Assembly (NCBI RefSeq): GCF_041228405.1
Contig: NZ_CP133888.1
Coordinates: 2,046,001 to 2,110,000 of the forward strand
Length of the DNA: 64,000 nucleotides
Reading direction: 5' to 3'
From: Salinilacustrithrix flava
Lineage (GTDB): Bacteria; Actinomycetota; Acidimicrobiia; Acidimicrobiales; Salinilacustritrichaceae
Of the stretch, positions 1-7,493 are shown one piece after another. Each line of letters starts with the position of its first letter. Within the stretch, counting starts at the first letter, position 1. The position numbers were made by a program, and so were the translations under genes. Under the pieces are notes generated by a model. It was given only the letters and a program-made list of their open reading frames with translations, had not been told where the DNA came from and did not search any database.

Positions 1-1
1 G

Positions 2-349
2 AACGTGTGGATGGGCGTGAGCAACCCTGGCGTCGATGACGTCGCGGCGCGCGACGCCATCGGTCTCGATCGCTTCATGTGGGGCAGCGACTACCCCCAC
101 GACGAGGGCACCCACCCGTACACCCAGGAGCACCTGCGGTCGCGCTTCTCGGACGTCGATCCCTCCCAGGTCGAGCGGATGCTGACGCTCAATGCAGCCG
201 AGCTCTACGACTTCGATCTCGACGCACTGGCACCGCTGGCCAAGAAGTTCGGTCCCACCGTCGGTGAGGTCAAGCAGCCCATCGACGGGATCCCCGACAA
301 GAAGCTCGAGCGACTGTCCGGGGACATGGACGCAAACGCGATCAAGTAG
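2..349 (+). CDS. Amidohydrolase family protein, C-terminal part (5' end outside window)
   Basis: The reading frame is open from the left edge, so only the last 115 or so residues are present. The segment with FMWGSDYPHDEGTHPY is typical of the last beta-strand/loop of TIM-barrel metal-dependent hydrolases of the amidohydrolase 2 family, where the Asp of the GSDYPH stretch is a metal ligand. After it comes a helical part ending ALNAAELY-like (LTLNAAELYDFD), also usual for the family. Substrate cannot be told from this piece; relatives include decarboxylases and lactone hydrolases acting on aromatic or cyclic acids. Sure of family, unsure of role. Confidence 0.8.
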   Translation, partial: NVWMGVSNPGVDDVAARDAIGLDRFMWGSDYPHDEGTHPYTQEHLRSRFSDVDPSQVERMLTLNAAELYDFDLDALAPLAKKFGPTVGEVKQPIDGIPDKKLERLSGDMDANAIK

Positions 350-377
350 GAGCCGTGTGAGGGCGGGCCGGCAGCGC

Positions 378-419
378 ACAACCCGAAGGTCGCAGGTTCA
401 AGTCCTGCCCCCGCCACCA
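378..419 (+). pseudogene. Truncated tRNA: 3' half only, ends in CCA
   Basis: Bases 392-408 form a perfect T-arm (GCAGG TTCAAGT CCTGC), followed by the 3' acceptor strand CCCCGCC (409-415), discriminator A and an encoded CCA (417-419). The 3' side of an anticodon stem (CCCGA, 382-386) and AAGGTC variable region are also intact, and the segment looks most like an initiator or elongator tRNA-Met. Upstream there is no D-arm, no 5' anticodon strand, and the base that should be U33 is G, so this cannot fold as a tRNA. Such 3'-half copies are what site-specific integration into a tRNA gene leaves behind; which tRNA it came from is my inference. Confidence 0.75.
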
Positions 420-430
420 ACTTGTGAGTG

Positions 431-457
431 AAGGCCCAGGTCAGTGACCTGGGCCTT
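431..457 (+). terminator. Perfect 13-bp inverted repeat behind the tRNA fragment
   Basis: AAGGCCCAGGTCA (431-443) pairs perfectly with TGACCTGGGCCTT (445-457) around one base. Hairpins of this kind commonly follow actinobacterial tRNA genes, so the terminator seems to have stayed with the 3' half of the tRNA. There is no long T-run. Confidence 0.7.
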
Positions 458-688
458 CGTCGTCGATCGCCCGGGCCCTCCGGCCTCAGGGTGGGGCCGT
501 GCGCCGCCGACAGGCCCATCTGGTCGAGCTCCGTGTCGGTCGGGTCGAGCTATCGTTCGGCGACCTCGCAAGTCGAGGACCTTGCCGCTCGCCGAGAGCG
601 GCTCGCTGCTTCCCCCAGACGTTCGGGCTTCCGGCCCGTTCTGGTGACGGACCGCTGGGTCCGGTGCCACAGACCGAAGGGGAAGTCC
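458..688. other. Non-coding stretch, nothing recognised
   Basis: Together with the tRNA fragment this makes a gene-free gap of about 340 bases between the amidohydrolase and the next gene. The next gene's frame stays open through part of it, but the residues there are low-complexity Arg/Ser/Pro and look like shadow translation. An AAGGGGAAG ribosome-binding stretch at its right end serves the next gene. Confidence 0.5.
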
Positions 689-1294
689 ATGGCTCTGTGC
701 CGTTGGTGTGAGCGAGAGATGACGACGGCGTCGTCGTGCTGCGTGGATGCGATGCACCGGGACGGGGTGCGCATCCCGATGATCCCGTGGGGGGAGGAGT
801 TCCCGCGCTGGAGCTCCTCCCGTGAGCGTTGCGGCGACTGTGGTGTCGCTCCTGGCGGATTCCACCACCTCGGCTGCGATGTTCAGCGCTGTGCTGCGTG
901 CGGTGGGCAGATGCTGTCGTGTGGCTGCGAGTTCGACGAGGACGAGACCCTCGGCGATGTCTTCATCGACGCAGACGGTGACCTGGGCGAGGTCCGGCGT
1001 GTCGGTGACCAAGAGGTGATCGTCCACTACAAGGACATTCCCGAGAAGGACACGACGGTCGTGGACGGCATCCCCTGTACGACAGCGCTGCGCACGGTGA
1101 TCGACATCGCAGTCGACACCGAGGAGGACGATCTGGTGAGGATCGTTCGCGAATGCCTCGACCGTCGGCTCTTCGACGTCTCCGAGGCGCGGGCGCGCAT
1201 CGCAGAGGACGACATGCGAGACCGTCGAGGCGCGAAGATCCTGGGCCGGACCCTCGATGCCATGGGAACGACGGATCCGCCGCGGTCAGCGTGA
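689..1294 (+). CDS. Cys-rich zinc-ribbon-like protein with AbiEi-antitoxin-like C-terminus
   Basis: A 201-residue protein of unknown function. I chose ATG 689 because AAGGGGAAG lies just upstream. The N-terminal half carries several Cys pairs (CRWCERE, CGDCG, CAACG, SCGC) that should bind zinc. The C-terminal half has the pattern DTTVVDGIPCTTALRTVIDIA, then a helix with LDRRLFD and a RRGA motif near the end, which resembles the C-terminal part of AbiEi-type antitoxin and related restriction-like proteins (VxGxPVTTxxRTLxDLA). No toxin partner is adjacent. It lies just behind the tRNA scar. The fold similarity is from memory of motif shape and needs a profile search. Confidence 0.55.
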   Translation: MALCRWCEREMTTASSCCVDAMHRDGVRIPMIPWGEEFPRWSSSRERCGDCGVAPGGFHHLGCDVQRCAACGGQMLSCGCEFDEDETLGDVFIDADGDLGEVRRVGDQEVIVHYKDIPEKDTTVVDGIPCTTALRTVIDIAVDTEEDDLVRIVRECLDRRLFDVSEARARIAEDDMRDRRGAKILGRTLDAMGTTDPPRSA

Positions 1295-1384
1295 TCGCCG
1301 GCCCATCCGGGCAGCAGAATGGGCTGCTGACCGGCTCGAGACCGATCTGCTCGCGGCCGCCAGCGCTCGTGGCAGCCTGGTCGA

Positions 1385-1762
1385 GTGGCTGCAGCGACGC
1401 CGTCCCAGCGAACACCGCGCGAGGTGCTCGAGGACCACCTGGCCCTGGCCGCAGCGGGCGACTGGCGGACCGATCTCGAGCGGAACGTCGCCGAAGACGT
1501 CGTGGTGCTCACCGGCTTCGGCCTCTTCACCGGCCGTGACCAGGTCCGCGTGCTCGCCGAGCTCCTCGAGGCGCAGCTGCCCGGGGCGACCTTCGAGTAC
1601 ACGACGGTCCTGGTGCACGGCGACGTCGCCTTCCTCGAGTGGACGGCCGCCGGGCCCGCGACCCGGGTGCGGGACGGTGCCGACTCCTTCGTGATCCGCG
1701 ACGGCAAGATCGCCGTCCAGACCATCCACTACACGGTCGAGGTCACCGACGGAGACGGCTGA
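1385..1762 (+). CDS. SnoaL-like / NTF2-family protein
   Basis: 125 residues with the order helix-rich N-terminus (PREVLEDHLALAAAGDWRTDL), then FTGRDQVRVLAELLEAQLPGA and strands ending DSFVIRDGKIAVQTIHYTVE. The last part, with a phrase like FVIRDGKI, is characteristic of SnoaL-like and related NTF2-fold proteins, which act as small isomerases, hydrolases or ligand carriers. The start is uncertain (GTG 1385, no clear ribosome binding site). No partner gene gives a role. Confidence 0.6.
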   Translation: MAAATPSQRTPREVLEDHLALAAAGDWRTDLERNVAEDVVVLTGFGLFTGRDQVRVLAELLEAQLPGATFEYTTVLVHGDVAFLEWTAAGPATRVRDGADSFVIRDGKIAVQTIHYTVEVTDGDG

Positions 1763-1773
1763 GGCGGCCCCGT

Positions 1774-2226
1774 CTACGTCGCGGGCTGGTCCTTGACGGC
1801 GAGGCAACGATCAGCGAAGGCGGCGTTGAACTGCTCGAACCCGGCGGTGGTGGGCTCGGCGATCGACCGCCAGAGCGGGCGGACGAGCAGCCCGCGGAAC
1901 GTCTCGCTGTGGGTGAGCCGGGTCTGGCCGCTGGGGAGGGGCTCGAGCTCGAAGCGGTGCCGTCCGTCGAACAGGCCGGGGACGCCGAGGTGCCCGAGCC
2001 ACTCGAGCAGACGGTCGGGATCGGCGGCGGTGACGGTGGGGCGAAAGGTCATCGCTCGGCCACCGGGTGGTGTGAGCCGGACCGTGAGGCGAGCTCCCTC
2101 GGTGGGCTGACCTTCGATGCTCCGCATGAACGGGTTCCACTCGGCATGGTCGGCGAAGTCCGTGAGGACCCGCCACGCGATGTCTGGGGTGACGTCGAGG
2201 ACGGCGGTGGTCTGGATGGCTCGCAT
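1774..2226 (-). CDS. SRPBCC-family protein
   Basis: 150 residues from ATG 2226, with CGGAG seven bases upstream; a longer frame exists but lacks a site. Features of the START/SRPBCC fold: an N-terminal beta strand, then PDIAWRVLTDFADHAEWNPF, later a hydrophobic beta sheet and C-terminal helix. These domains bind hydrophobic ligands, for example in polyketide cyclase-like or Aha1-like proteins. It follows a TetR regulator by 39 bases on the same strand, so the two form an operon, and the regulator may sense a ligand that this protein also handles. Confidence 0.7.
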   Translation of the reverse strand: MRAIQTTAVLDVTPDIAWRVLTDFADHAEWNPFMRSIEGQPTEGARLTVRLTPPGGRAMTFRPTVTAADPDRLLEWLGHLGVPGLFDGRHRFELEPLPSGQTRLTHSETFRGLLVRPLWRSIAEPTTAGFEQFNAAFADRCLAVKDQPAT

Positions 2227-2264
2227 GGTCTGGCTCCGTGATGTCGGTGGATGTGCTGGTCCGG

Positions 2265-2837
2265 TCAGGGCGCCGTGCCCCACGAGCTGAAGGCGATGTC
2301 GAGGACGTCGATCAGCCGGCTGAAGGTGTCGTCGAGACTCTCCGGCAGGCCGAAGGCGCCGGCGGCCTGCTGGGTGACGAACCCGTGCAGGGCCGAGCGC
2401 AGGATCCGGATGGCGTGGATGGCGTCCTCACCCTCGAGCCCGTAGGACCGGGTGAGGGCGAAGGCCACGTCGAGCACCACCTGGGCCCGGGCGGTGAGCT
2501 CCTCGTCGTCCGCGCTCGGCGCTCGGAGCGTGGCGGTGTAGAGGCCGGGTCGTTCGGTGGCGAAGGCCCGGTAGGCGTGGGCGATGTCGACGAGCGCGTC
2601 CCGTCGGGTGCGGCCCATGGCGGCTCGTCCGAGCGCAGACGCGAGCTCCTCCAGGCCCAGCAGGGCGAGCTCGCGGCGGATCGCGTCGACGCCGTCGACG
2701 TGCTTGTAGAGCGACGGGAGCCGGACGCCGAGCCGGTCGGCGACGGCGGCGAGCGTGAGCCCGTCGAGACCGACCTCGTCGGCGACGGCAGCGGCCTCGG
2801 CGACGACGCGGGCGGGGGAGAGGCCGGCGCGAGCCAT
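2265..2837 (-). CDS. TetR-family regulator with WHG-type C-terminal domain
   Basis: 190 residues from ATG 2837 (MARAGLSPARV). The N-terminal helix-turn-helix reads GLTLAAVADRLGVRLPSLYKHV, a very typical TetR DNA-binding helix pair. The remainder fits the WHG-type ligand-binding half, ending with HGFVTQQAAGAFG. It probably represses itself with the downstream SRPBCC gene, and the divergent oxidoreductase at 2963, through the inverted repeat at 2864-2877. The ligand is unknown. Confidence 0.8.
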   Translation of the reverse strand: MARAGLSPARVVAEAAAVADEVGLDGLTLAAVADRLGVRLPSLYKHVDGVDAIRRELALLGLEELASALGRAAMGRTRRDALVDIAHAYRAFATERPGLYTATLRAPSADDEELTARAQVVLDVAFALTRSYGLEGEDAIHAIRILRSALHGFVTQQAAGAFGLPESLDDTFSRLIDVLDIAFSSWGTAP

Positions 2838-2863
2838 CAGCGGTGGAACCGGGAGTTGATCAC

Positions 2864-2877
2864 TAGCCGTGAGGCTA
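2864..2877. promoter_or_regulatory. TetR-type operator between divergent genes
   Basis: TAGCC-GTGA-GGCTA is an exact inverted repeat 26 bases upstream of the TetR start. A second TTAGCC half-site lies at 2884-2889, followed by GGCT at 2892-2895. The position between two divergent genes fits autoregulation plus control of the oxidoreductase. Confidence 0.55.
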
Positions 2878-2962
2878 AGAGCATTAGCCAGGGCTGTCAA
2901 GAGCAGTGTGCGCAGGCCACCTCTACGCTCGTGCACACCGAACCCAACGGAGAGAGATCGTC

Positions 2963-3613
2963 GTGCGCGTCGCCATCATCGGAGGACACGGGAAGGTCGC
3001 CCTGCGACTCACCCGGATGCTCTCGGCCCAGGGGCACCAGGTCACGGGCATCATCCGCAACCCGGACCACGAGCGCGACGTGGAGGCCGCCGGGGCCGTC
3101 CCGATGGTCGCGGACGTCGAGCAGCTGGGCGTCGAGGAGCTGGCGCAGCACCTCGCCGGGCACGACGCGCTCGTGTGGTCGGCCGGCGCCGGCGGTGGTG
3201 ATCCCGACCGCACCCGGGCCGTGGATCGCGACGCCGCGATCCGATCGGTGGACGCGGCGGTCGCCGCGGGGGTCGAGCGCTACGTGATGGTGTCGTACTT
3301 CGGTGCCGGTCCGGACCACGGGGTCCCGCCCGACTCGAGCTTCTTCCCCTACGCCGAGGCGAAGGCGGCGGCTGACGCCCACGTGCGGCAGAGCTCGCTG
3401 GCGTGGACGATCCTCGGACCGAGCGCGCTCACGGACGAGCCCGGCACCGGATCGATCGAGGTCGGTGACGAGCTCGAGGGCGGCGAGGTCCCGCGCGAGG
3501 ACGTGGCCGCCGTCGCCGTCGCAGTGCTCGACGACCCGTCCACCATCGGCGCGACCCTCGACTTCAACACCGGCCCCGTGCCGATCGCCGACGCCGTCCG
3601 GCACCGCTCCTGA
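2963..3613 (+). CDS. NAD(P)H-binding oxidoreductase (NmrA-like / atypical SDR)
   Basis: 216 residues starting at GTG 2963, preceded by GGAGAGAG. The start VRVAIIGGHGKVALRLTRML is a Rossmann nucleotide-binding loop (GGHGKV in place of GxxGxxG), and the YxxxK-like AYAEAKAAAD region follows near residue 130. Family members reduce quinones or bind NADP(H) as redox sensors (QOR2/NmrA type). It is divergent from the TetR gene and likely its regulatory target. Substrate unknown. Confidence 0.75.
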   Translation: MRVAIIGGHGKVALRLTRMLSAQGHQVTGIIRNPDHERDVEAAGAVPMVADVEQLGVEELAQHLAGHDALVWSAGAGGGDPDRTRAVDRDAAIRSVDAAVAAGVERYVMVSYFGAGPDHGVPPDSSFFPYAEAKAAADAHVRQSSLAWTILGPSALTDEPGTGSIEVGDELEGGEVPREDVAAVAVAVLDDPSTIGATLDFNTGPVPIADAVRHRS

Positions 3614-3635
3614 CCTCAGGCCATCCGGCCGAGCG

Positions 3636-4040
3636 TCACTCGCGGTCGACGGAGGCGAGCATCCCGGGCAGCTCGACCCAGGGCTGGCGATCGACGCACC
3701 ACACCTCGACGGTGGGGCGCACGTCCGATCGATCGTCGAGGCTGCCGGCCTTCACGGCCACGACGCCGTCGGTCTGCACGAGCTCGGAGACGATGGGCGA
3801 ACCGCACGTCCCGCAGAACTTGCGGTTGACGTACTCGCCGTCGTCGTCCTCGCCGGTCTCCACGTAGGTCTGCAGCGTCCCCGACACCGCGAGCTGGGAC
3901 TCGTGGACGACGAGGTTCACCGAGAACGCGCCGCCGCTCTGGCGCTGGCAGTGGTCGCAGTGGCAGACGGCGGTGGCGATGACGTCGCCGGTCAGCTCGT
4001 AGATCACCTGGCCGCAGAGGCATCGTCCGGTTCGGGTCAT
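3636..4040 (-). CDS. GFA (glutathione-dependent formaldehyde-activating-like) family protein
   Basis: 134 residues with the complete zinc-ligand set of the GFA fold: CLCG at the N-terminus, CHCDHCQ near residue 26, and FCGTCGSPI near residue 75. The family name comes from Gfa of Paracoccus, but most members have unknown substrates, and glutathione is not expected in actinobacteria, so a different thiol or small electrophile is likely. Convergent with the oxidoreductase, 22 bases apart. Confidence 0.85.
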   Translation of the reverse strand: MTRTGRCLCGQVIYELTGDVIATAVCHCDHCQRQSGGAFSVNLVVHESQLAVSGTLQTYVETGEDDDGEYVNRKFCGTCGSPIVSELVQTDGVVAVKAGSLDDRSDVRPTVEVWCVDRQPWVELPGMLASVDRE

Positions 4041-4084
4041 GGCCGGATCGTAACGGTGGCCCCCGCTCGACGATGGACCCCGGG

Positions 4085-5095
4085 TCAGGGTGCGAGGAGC
4101 GCGTCGTAGACGTCGACGTAGCGCTGCACCATCGTGGCCCGGTCGAACCGCTGGCGAGCCGAGGCGCGGATCCGGGCGCGGTCGAGGGAGGCGGCCTCGT
4201 CGACGGCGGTGACGGCGTCGTCGACGTCGCGGGTCAGGAACCCGTCGACGCCGGGGCGGATCAGCTCGCCCATCGAGCCGCGGTCGTGGGCGATGACCGG
4301 CGTCCCGCAGGCCAGCGCCTCGGCGACGCTGTAGCCGAAGGGCTCGTCGAAGTCGATGAGGTGCAGCAGGGCGTGGGCGCCGCCGAGGATCTCGGACCTC
4401 CGGGTCCCCTCGACCGGGCCGAGGTAGCGGACGCGACCGTCGTCGAGATGGGGGAGGACCTCATCGTGGAAGTACCGCTCGTCCTGGACGATGCCGGCGA
4501 TGTCGAGGCGACGCCCTGTCCGGTGGGCGACCTCGATGGCCTGGGCGGCGCCCTTGTCGGGATGGATGCGGCCGAAGAACACGAGGTGCTCGCCGGGGTC
4601 CGGGTGGAGGCCGAGGGCGTCGACGTCGATGCCGTGGTGGATGGTGGCGGCGTAGGTCAGCCGCGGGTGGCGGTCGGCGTCGCTGATCGCCACGTAGGTC
4701 GTGGTGGCGTCGTATCGCTCGTAGACCGGGACGATGGCGGGCGAGGAGAAGCCGTGGATCGTGGTGACGACGGGGGTGTCGACCAGCCCGCTGTAGGTCA
4801 GCGGGAGGAAGTCGAAGCCGTTGTGGATGACGTCGAAGTCCGCGGCTCGCTCGAACACCGAGGCGATGTGCAGGCACTCGGCGACCTTCGGATCGATGGT
4901 GTCGTCCTCGGACCACCCGGTGGGGGAGGTGGCATGGAGGGCGGCGTCGGTGATCGAGTCGCCGGTGGCGAACAGGGTGACGTCGTGGCCCAGGGCGACG
5001 AGGCCCTCCGTCAGCAACGAGGCGAACAGCTCCCACGGGCCGTAGTGGACCGGCGGCGTGCGCCAGGCGATCGGCGCGAGCACGGCGATCCGCAA
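4085..5095 (-). CDS. Glycosyltransferase, GT4-like
   Basis: About 336 residues of a GT-B fold enzyme. The N-terminal domain starts RIAVLAPIAWRTPPVHYGPWE (nucleotide-free acceptor domain), and the C-terminal domain carries VFFGRIHPDKGA and the E-x7-E signature DEPFGYSVAEALACGTPVIA that grips the nucleotide sugar. I place the start at TTG 5095 with AGGGAG about 13 bases upstream; ATG 5203 in the same frame would add 36 residues of low-complexity sequence. It is divergent from the GT4/GH130 gene set and probably belongs to the same glycan pathway. Sugar specificity not visible. Confidence 0.8.
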   Translation of the reverse strand: MRIAVLAPIAWRTPPVHYGPWELFASLLTEGLVALGHDVTLFATGDSITDAALHATSPTGWSEDDTIDPKVAECLHIASVFERAADFDVIHNGFDFLPLTYSGLVDTPVVTTIHGFSSPAIVPVYERYDATTTYVAISDADRHPRLTYAATIHHGIDVDALGLHPDPGEHLVFFGRIHPDKGAAQAIEVAHRTGRRLDIAGIVQDERYFHDEVLPHLDDGRVRYLGPVEGTRRSEILGGAHALLHLIDFDEPFGYSVAEALACGTPVIAHDRGSMGELIRPGVDGFLTRDVDDAVTAVDEAASLDRARIRASARQRFDRATMVQRYVDVYDALLAP

Positions 5096-5207
5096 CGGGG
5101 ATGTCGTGCTCCCTGGTTGCGAGGCGATGGTCGAGCGTACCCAGGAGGGGCCGGGGCCGGACGGGCGTAGGCTCGGGGCATCCCTCCTTGGGGGAGTCGC
5201 CATGCTT

Positions 5208-5239
5208 GGGTCCGGACGGCCGAGAACGGTCCGTCACCC
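5208..5239 (+). other. Bulged hairpin in the leader of the GT4 operon
   Basis: GGGT (5208-5211) and CGGAC (5213-5217) pair with GTCCG (5229-5233) and ACCC (5236-5239) around an 11-base loop. It lies about 45 bases before the operon start in the 188-base gap between the divergent glycosyltransferases. It could be a structured leader or a chance GC hairpin; I match it to no known riboswitch. Confidence 0.3.
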
Positions 5240-5283
5240 TCCGCAGGCCCGACGCCTCGCCTGAGCCGATCATCGGAGCGCTC

Positions 5284-6456
5284 GTGCCAGGCCCCCTTCC
5301 ATCGCACCCGTCCCCCGGTTCCACCGCGCCCGCGTCCCGCACGTTCGGCATGGTCGGGACCTTCCCGCCGACCGCCTGTGGCATCGCCACCTTCTCCGCT
5401 GCGCTGTCGGCCGGCCTGATCGCCGTGGGCCACTCGGTCGACGTCGTGCGCGTCAACCCGCACGAGGGTCTCGACGATCCGCTGGTCCTCGCGTCGCTGA
5501 CCGGCCCACCAGGGCCGTGGGGGTCCGGCATCGAGGTCCTGGACCGCACCGATGTGGCCATCGTCCAGCACGAGTACGGCATCTACCCGGGCTCCGACGG
5601 GGACGAGATCCTCGATGTGGTCGAACGGCTGCAGGTGCCGACGGTGATCGTGGCCCACACGGTGCGCCAGACGCCGACGGACGGCCAGCGCCGCGTGCTG
5701 ACCGAGCTCTGCGCCGTCGCGAGCGCGGTCGTGGTGATGACCCGCAGCGGGCGGGAGCGCTTGATCGACGGCTACGGCGTCGACCCGTGCAAGGTCCACG
5801 TGATCGCCCACGGAGCTGCGACCCCGCACGTCACCGCACGGCCTCCCGCAGGCCGGGGCCGACCACGCCTGCTCACCTGGGGCCTGCTCGGTCCGGGCAA
5901 GGGCATCGAGTGGGCGATCGACGCCCTGCTCGAGCTGGGTGGGATGCACCCCTTCCCCGAGTACCTGGTCGCCGGCGCGACCCACCCGAAGGTGAAGGAG
6001 CGCTCCGGCGAGGAGTACCGGAACATGTTGATCACGCGGGCGTGGGCCACCGGCGTCTCGCCCCACGTCTCCTTCGACGACACCTACCGCGACCTGCCGG
6101 CCCTCACCGAGCTGATCACCTCGGCGGATCTCGTCGTGCTCCCGTACGACTCCGAGGAGCAGGTCACCTCCGGCGTCCTCGTGGATGCCGTCGCCGCCGG
6201 CCGCCCCGTCGTGTCGACGGCGTTCCCGCACGCCACCGAGCTCCTCGCGTCGGGTGCCGGCATCGTCGTCCCGCAGCGGGACCCGGTCGCCCTGGCCTCC
6301 GCCATCCGGTCCGTGCTGACCGACCCCGGCCTGGCGGCCGACATGGCCGCCGAGGCACGGCGTCTCGCCCCCGACCTGTCGTGGGGCGCCGTGGCCGGCC
6401 AGTACGCCGAGCTGGCCCAGCGCCTAAGCGCCGATGACCGGGCCTCGACCCGATGA
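5284..6456 (+). CDS. Glycosyltransferase, GT4-like
   Basis: 390 residues from GTG 5284, with CGGAG six bases upstream. The GT-B fold is visible: FGMVGTFPPTACGIATFSAAL at the N-terminus, a HEYGIYPG loop, HGA after the linker, LLTWGLLGPGKGIEWAIDAL opening the C-terminal domain and SADLVVLPYDSEEQVTSGVL-type nucleotide-sugar contacts. The ATGA overlap with the next gene couples its translation to the toroid protein and GH130 enzyme. The CGIATF start is typical of the family often found beside GH130 genes and thought to act on mannose-containing glycans; that assignment is inference. Confidence 0.8.
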   Translation: MPGPLPSHPSPGSTAPASRTFGMVGTFPPTACGIATFSAALSAGLIAVGHSVDVVRVNPHEGLDDPLVLASLTGPPGPWGSGIEVLDRTDVAIVQHEYGIYPGSDGDEILDVVERLQVPTVIVAHTVRQTPTDGQRRVLTELCAVASAVVVMTRSGRERLIDGYGVDPCKVHVIAHGAATPHVTARPPAGRGRPRLLTWGLLGPGKGIEWAIDALLELGGMHPFPEYLVAGATHPKVKERSGEEYRNMLITRAWATGVSPHVSFDDTYRDLPALTELITSADLVVLPYDSEEQVTSGVLVDAVAAGRPVVSTAFPHATELLASGAGIVVPQRDPVALASAIRSVLTDPGLAADMAAEARRLAPDLSWGAVAGQYAELAQRLSADDRASTR

Positions 6457-7493
6457 CCGCCACCCTGCCCGCCGGGCCCACGGTGCCGAGCCCGAGCTTC
6501 GACCACCTCCTGGCGATGACCGATGGGATCGGCACGTTCGAGCACGCGGAGTTCGCGGCGCCCCGCCGCGACCACGGCTACTGCACGGACGACATGGCCC
6601 GGGTGCTCACGGTGGTGCTCCGCGAGCCGTCGCCGACCCCCTCGGTGCGCGCCCTGGGTCGGACCGCCATGCGCTTCCTCGTGCGGTCCCAGGACGTGGC
6701 CGGCCGCTCGCGCAACCGGCGTGACGTCGACGGCGGCTGGCGCGACCGGTACGGCGTGGAGGACTGCTGGGGTCGCAGCGTCGCCGCATTCGGCATGGCA
6801 GCGAACCGGGGCCGCGACGACTGGATGCGCCAGATGGGCATGGCGTCGTTCGGCCACGCCATCGAGCAGCGCTCCGGTCACTTCCACGCCATGGCCTTCG
6901 CCGCGCTCGGCGCGGCCGAGGTCCTGCAGGCGGATCCGCACCACTACGGCGCACGAGCGCTGCTCGAGGATGCGGTCACCGCCATCGGCCCGCCGAACGA
7001 TGACCGCGCCTGGCCGTGGCCCGCGCCCCGCCTGACCTACGCGAACGCCACGGTCGCCGAAGCCCTCATCGCTGCCGGGGACGCCCTCCACCGTCCTGAC
7101 GTCGTCGAGCACGGCTGCGCGCTGCTGCGCTGGCTGCTCGAACGGGAGACGCTCGACGGGCACCTGTCGCTGACGCCGGTCGACGGTGCCGGACCCGGCG
7201 ACGTCGCGCCGCAGTTCGATCAGCAACCCATCGAGGCGGCGGCCATGGCCGACGCCTGCGCCCGGGCCGAGGCGGTCACCGGAGACCCGAGCTGGGGTCG
7301 TGGCATCGACCTCGCCATCGGGTGGTTCCTCGGCGACAACGATGTCGGCGCCGTCATGTGGGATGCCGAGACCGGTGGCGGCTACGACGGCATCCACGAT
7401 GCCGGGCCGAACCTGAACCAGGGCGCGGAATCCACCATCGCGCTGATCTCCACGCTGCAGCACGCCCGCAACCGGACGTCGGTGACCGGGTGA
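6453..7493 (+). CDS. Alpha/alpha-toroid protein of glycosyltransferase-GH130 clusters
   Basis: 346 residues. No named catalytic motif is recognised, but repeated helices rich in aromatic and acidic residues (HGYCTDDMARVLTVVL, WGRSVAAFGMAA, HFHAMAFAALGAAEVL, LTYANATVAEALIAAG, GAESTIALISTLQHA) have the rhythm of an (alpha/alpha)6 barrel, as in N-acylglucosamine 2-epimerases and glycoside hydrolases. It overlaps the glycosyltransferase by ATGA and the GH130 gene by GTGA, so the three products are made together. Likely a glycan-binding, epimerase or hydrolase partner; function unproven. Confidence 0.6.
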   Translation: MTATLPAGPTVPSPSFDHLLAMTDGIGTFEHAEFAAPRRDHGYCTDDMARVLTVVLREPSPTPSVRALGRTAMRFLVRSQDVAGRSRNRRDVDGGWRDRYGVEDCWGRSVAAFGMAANRGRDDWMRQMGMASFGHAIEQRSGHFHAMAFAALGAAEVLQADPHHYGARALLEDAVTAIGPPNDDRAWPWPAPRLTYANATVAEALIAAGDALHRPDVVEHGCALLRWLLERETLDGHLSLTPVDGAGPGDVAPQFDQQPIEAAAMADACARAEAVTGDPSWGRGIDLAIGWFLGDNDVGAVMWDAETGGGYDGIHDAGPNLNQGAESTIALISTLQHARNRTSVTG

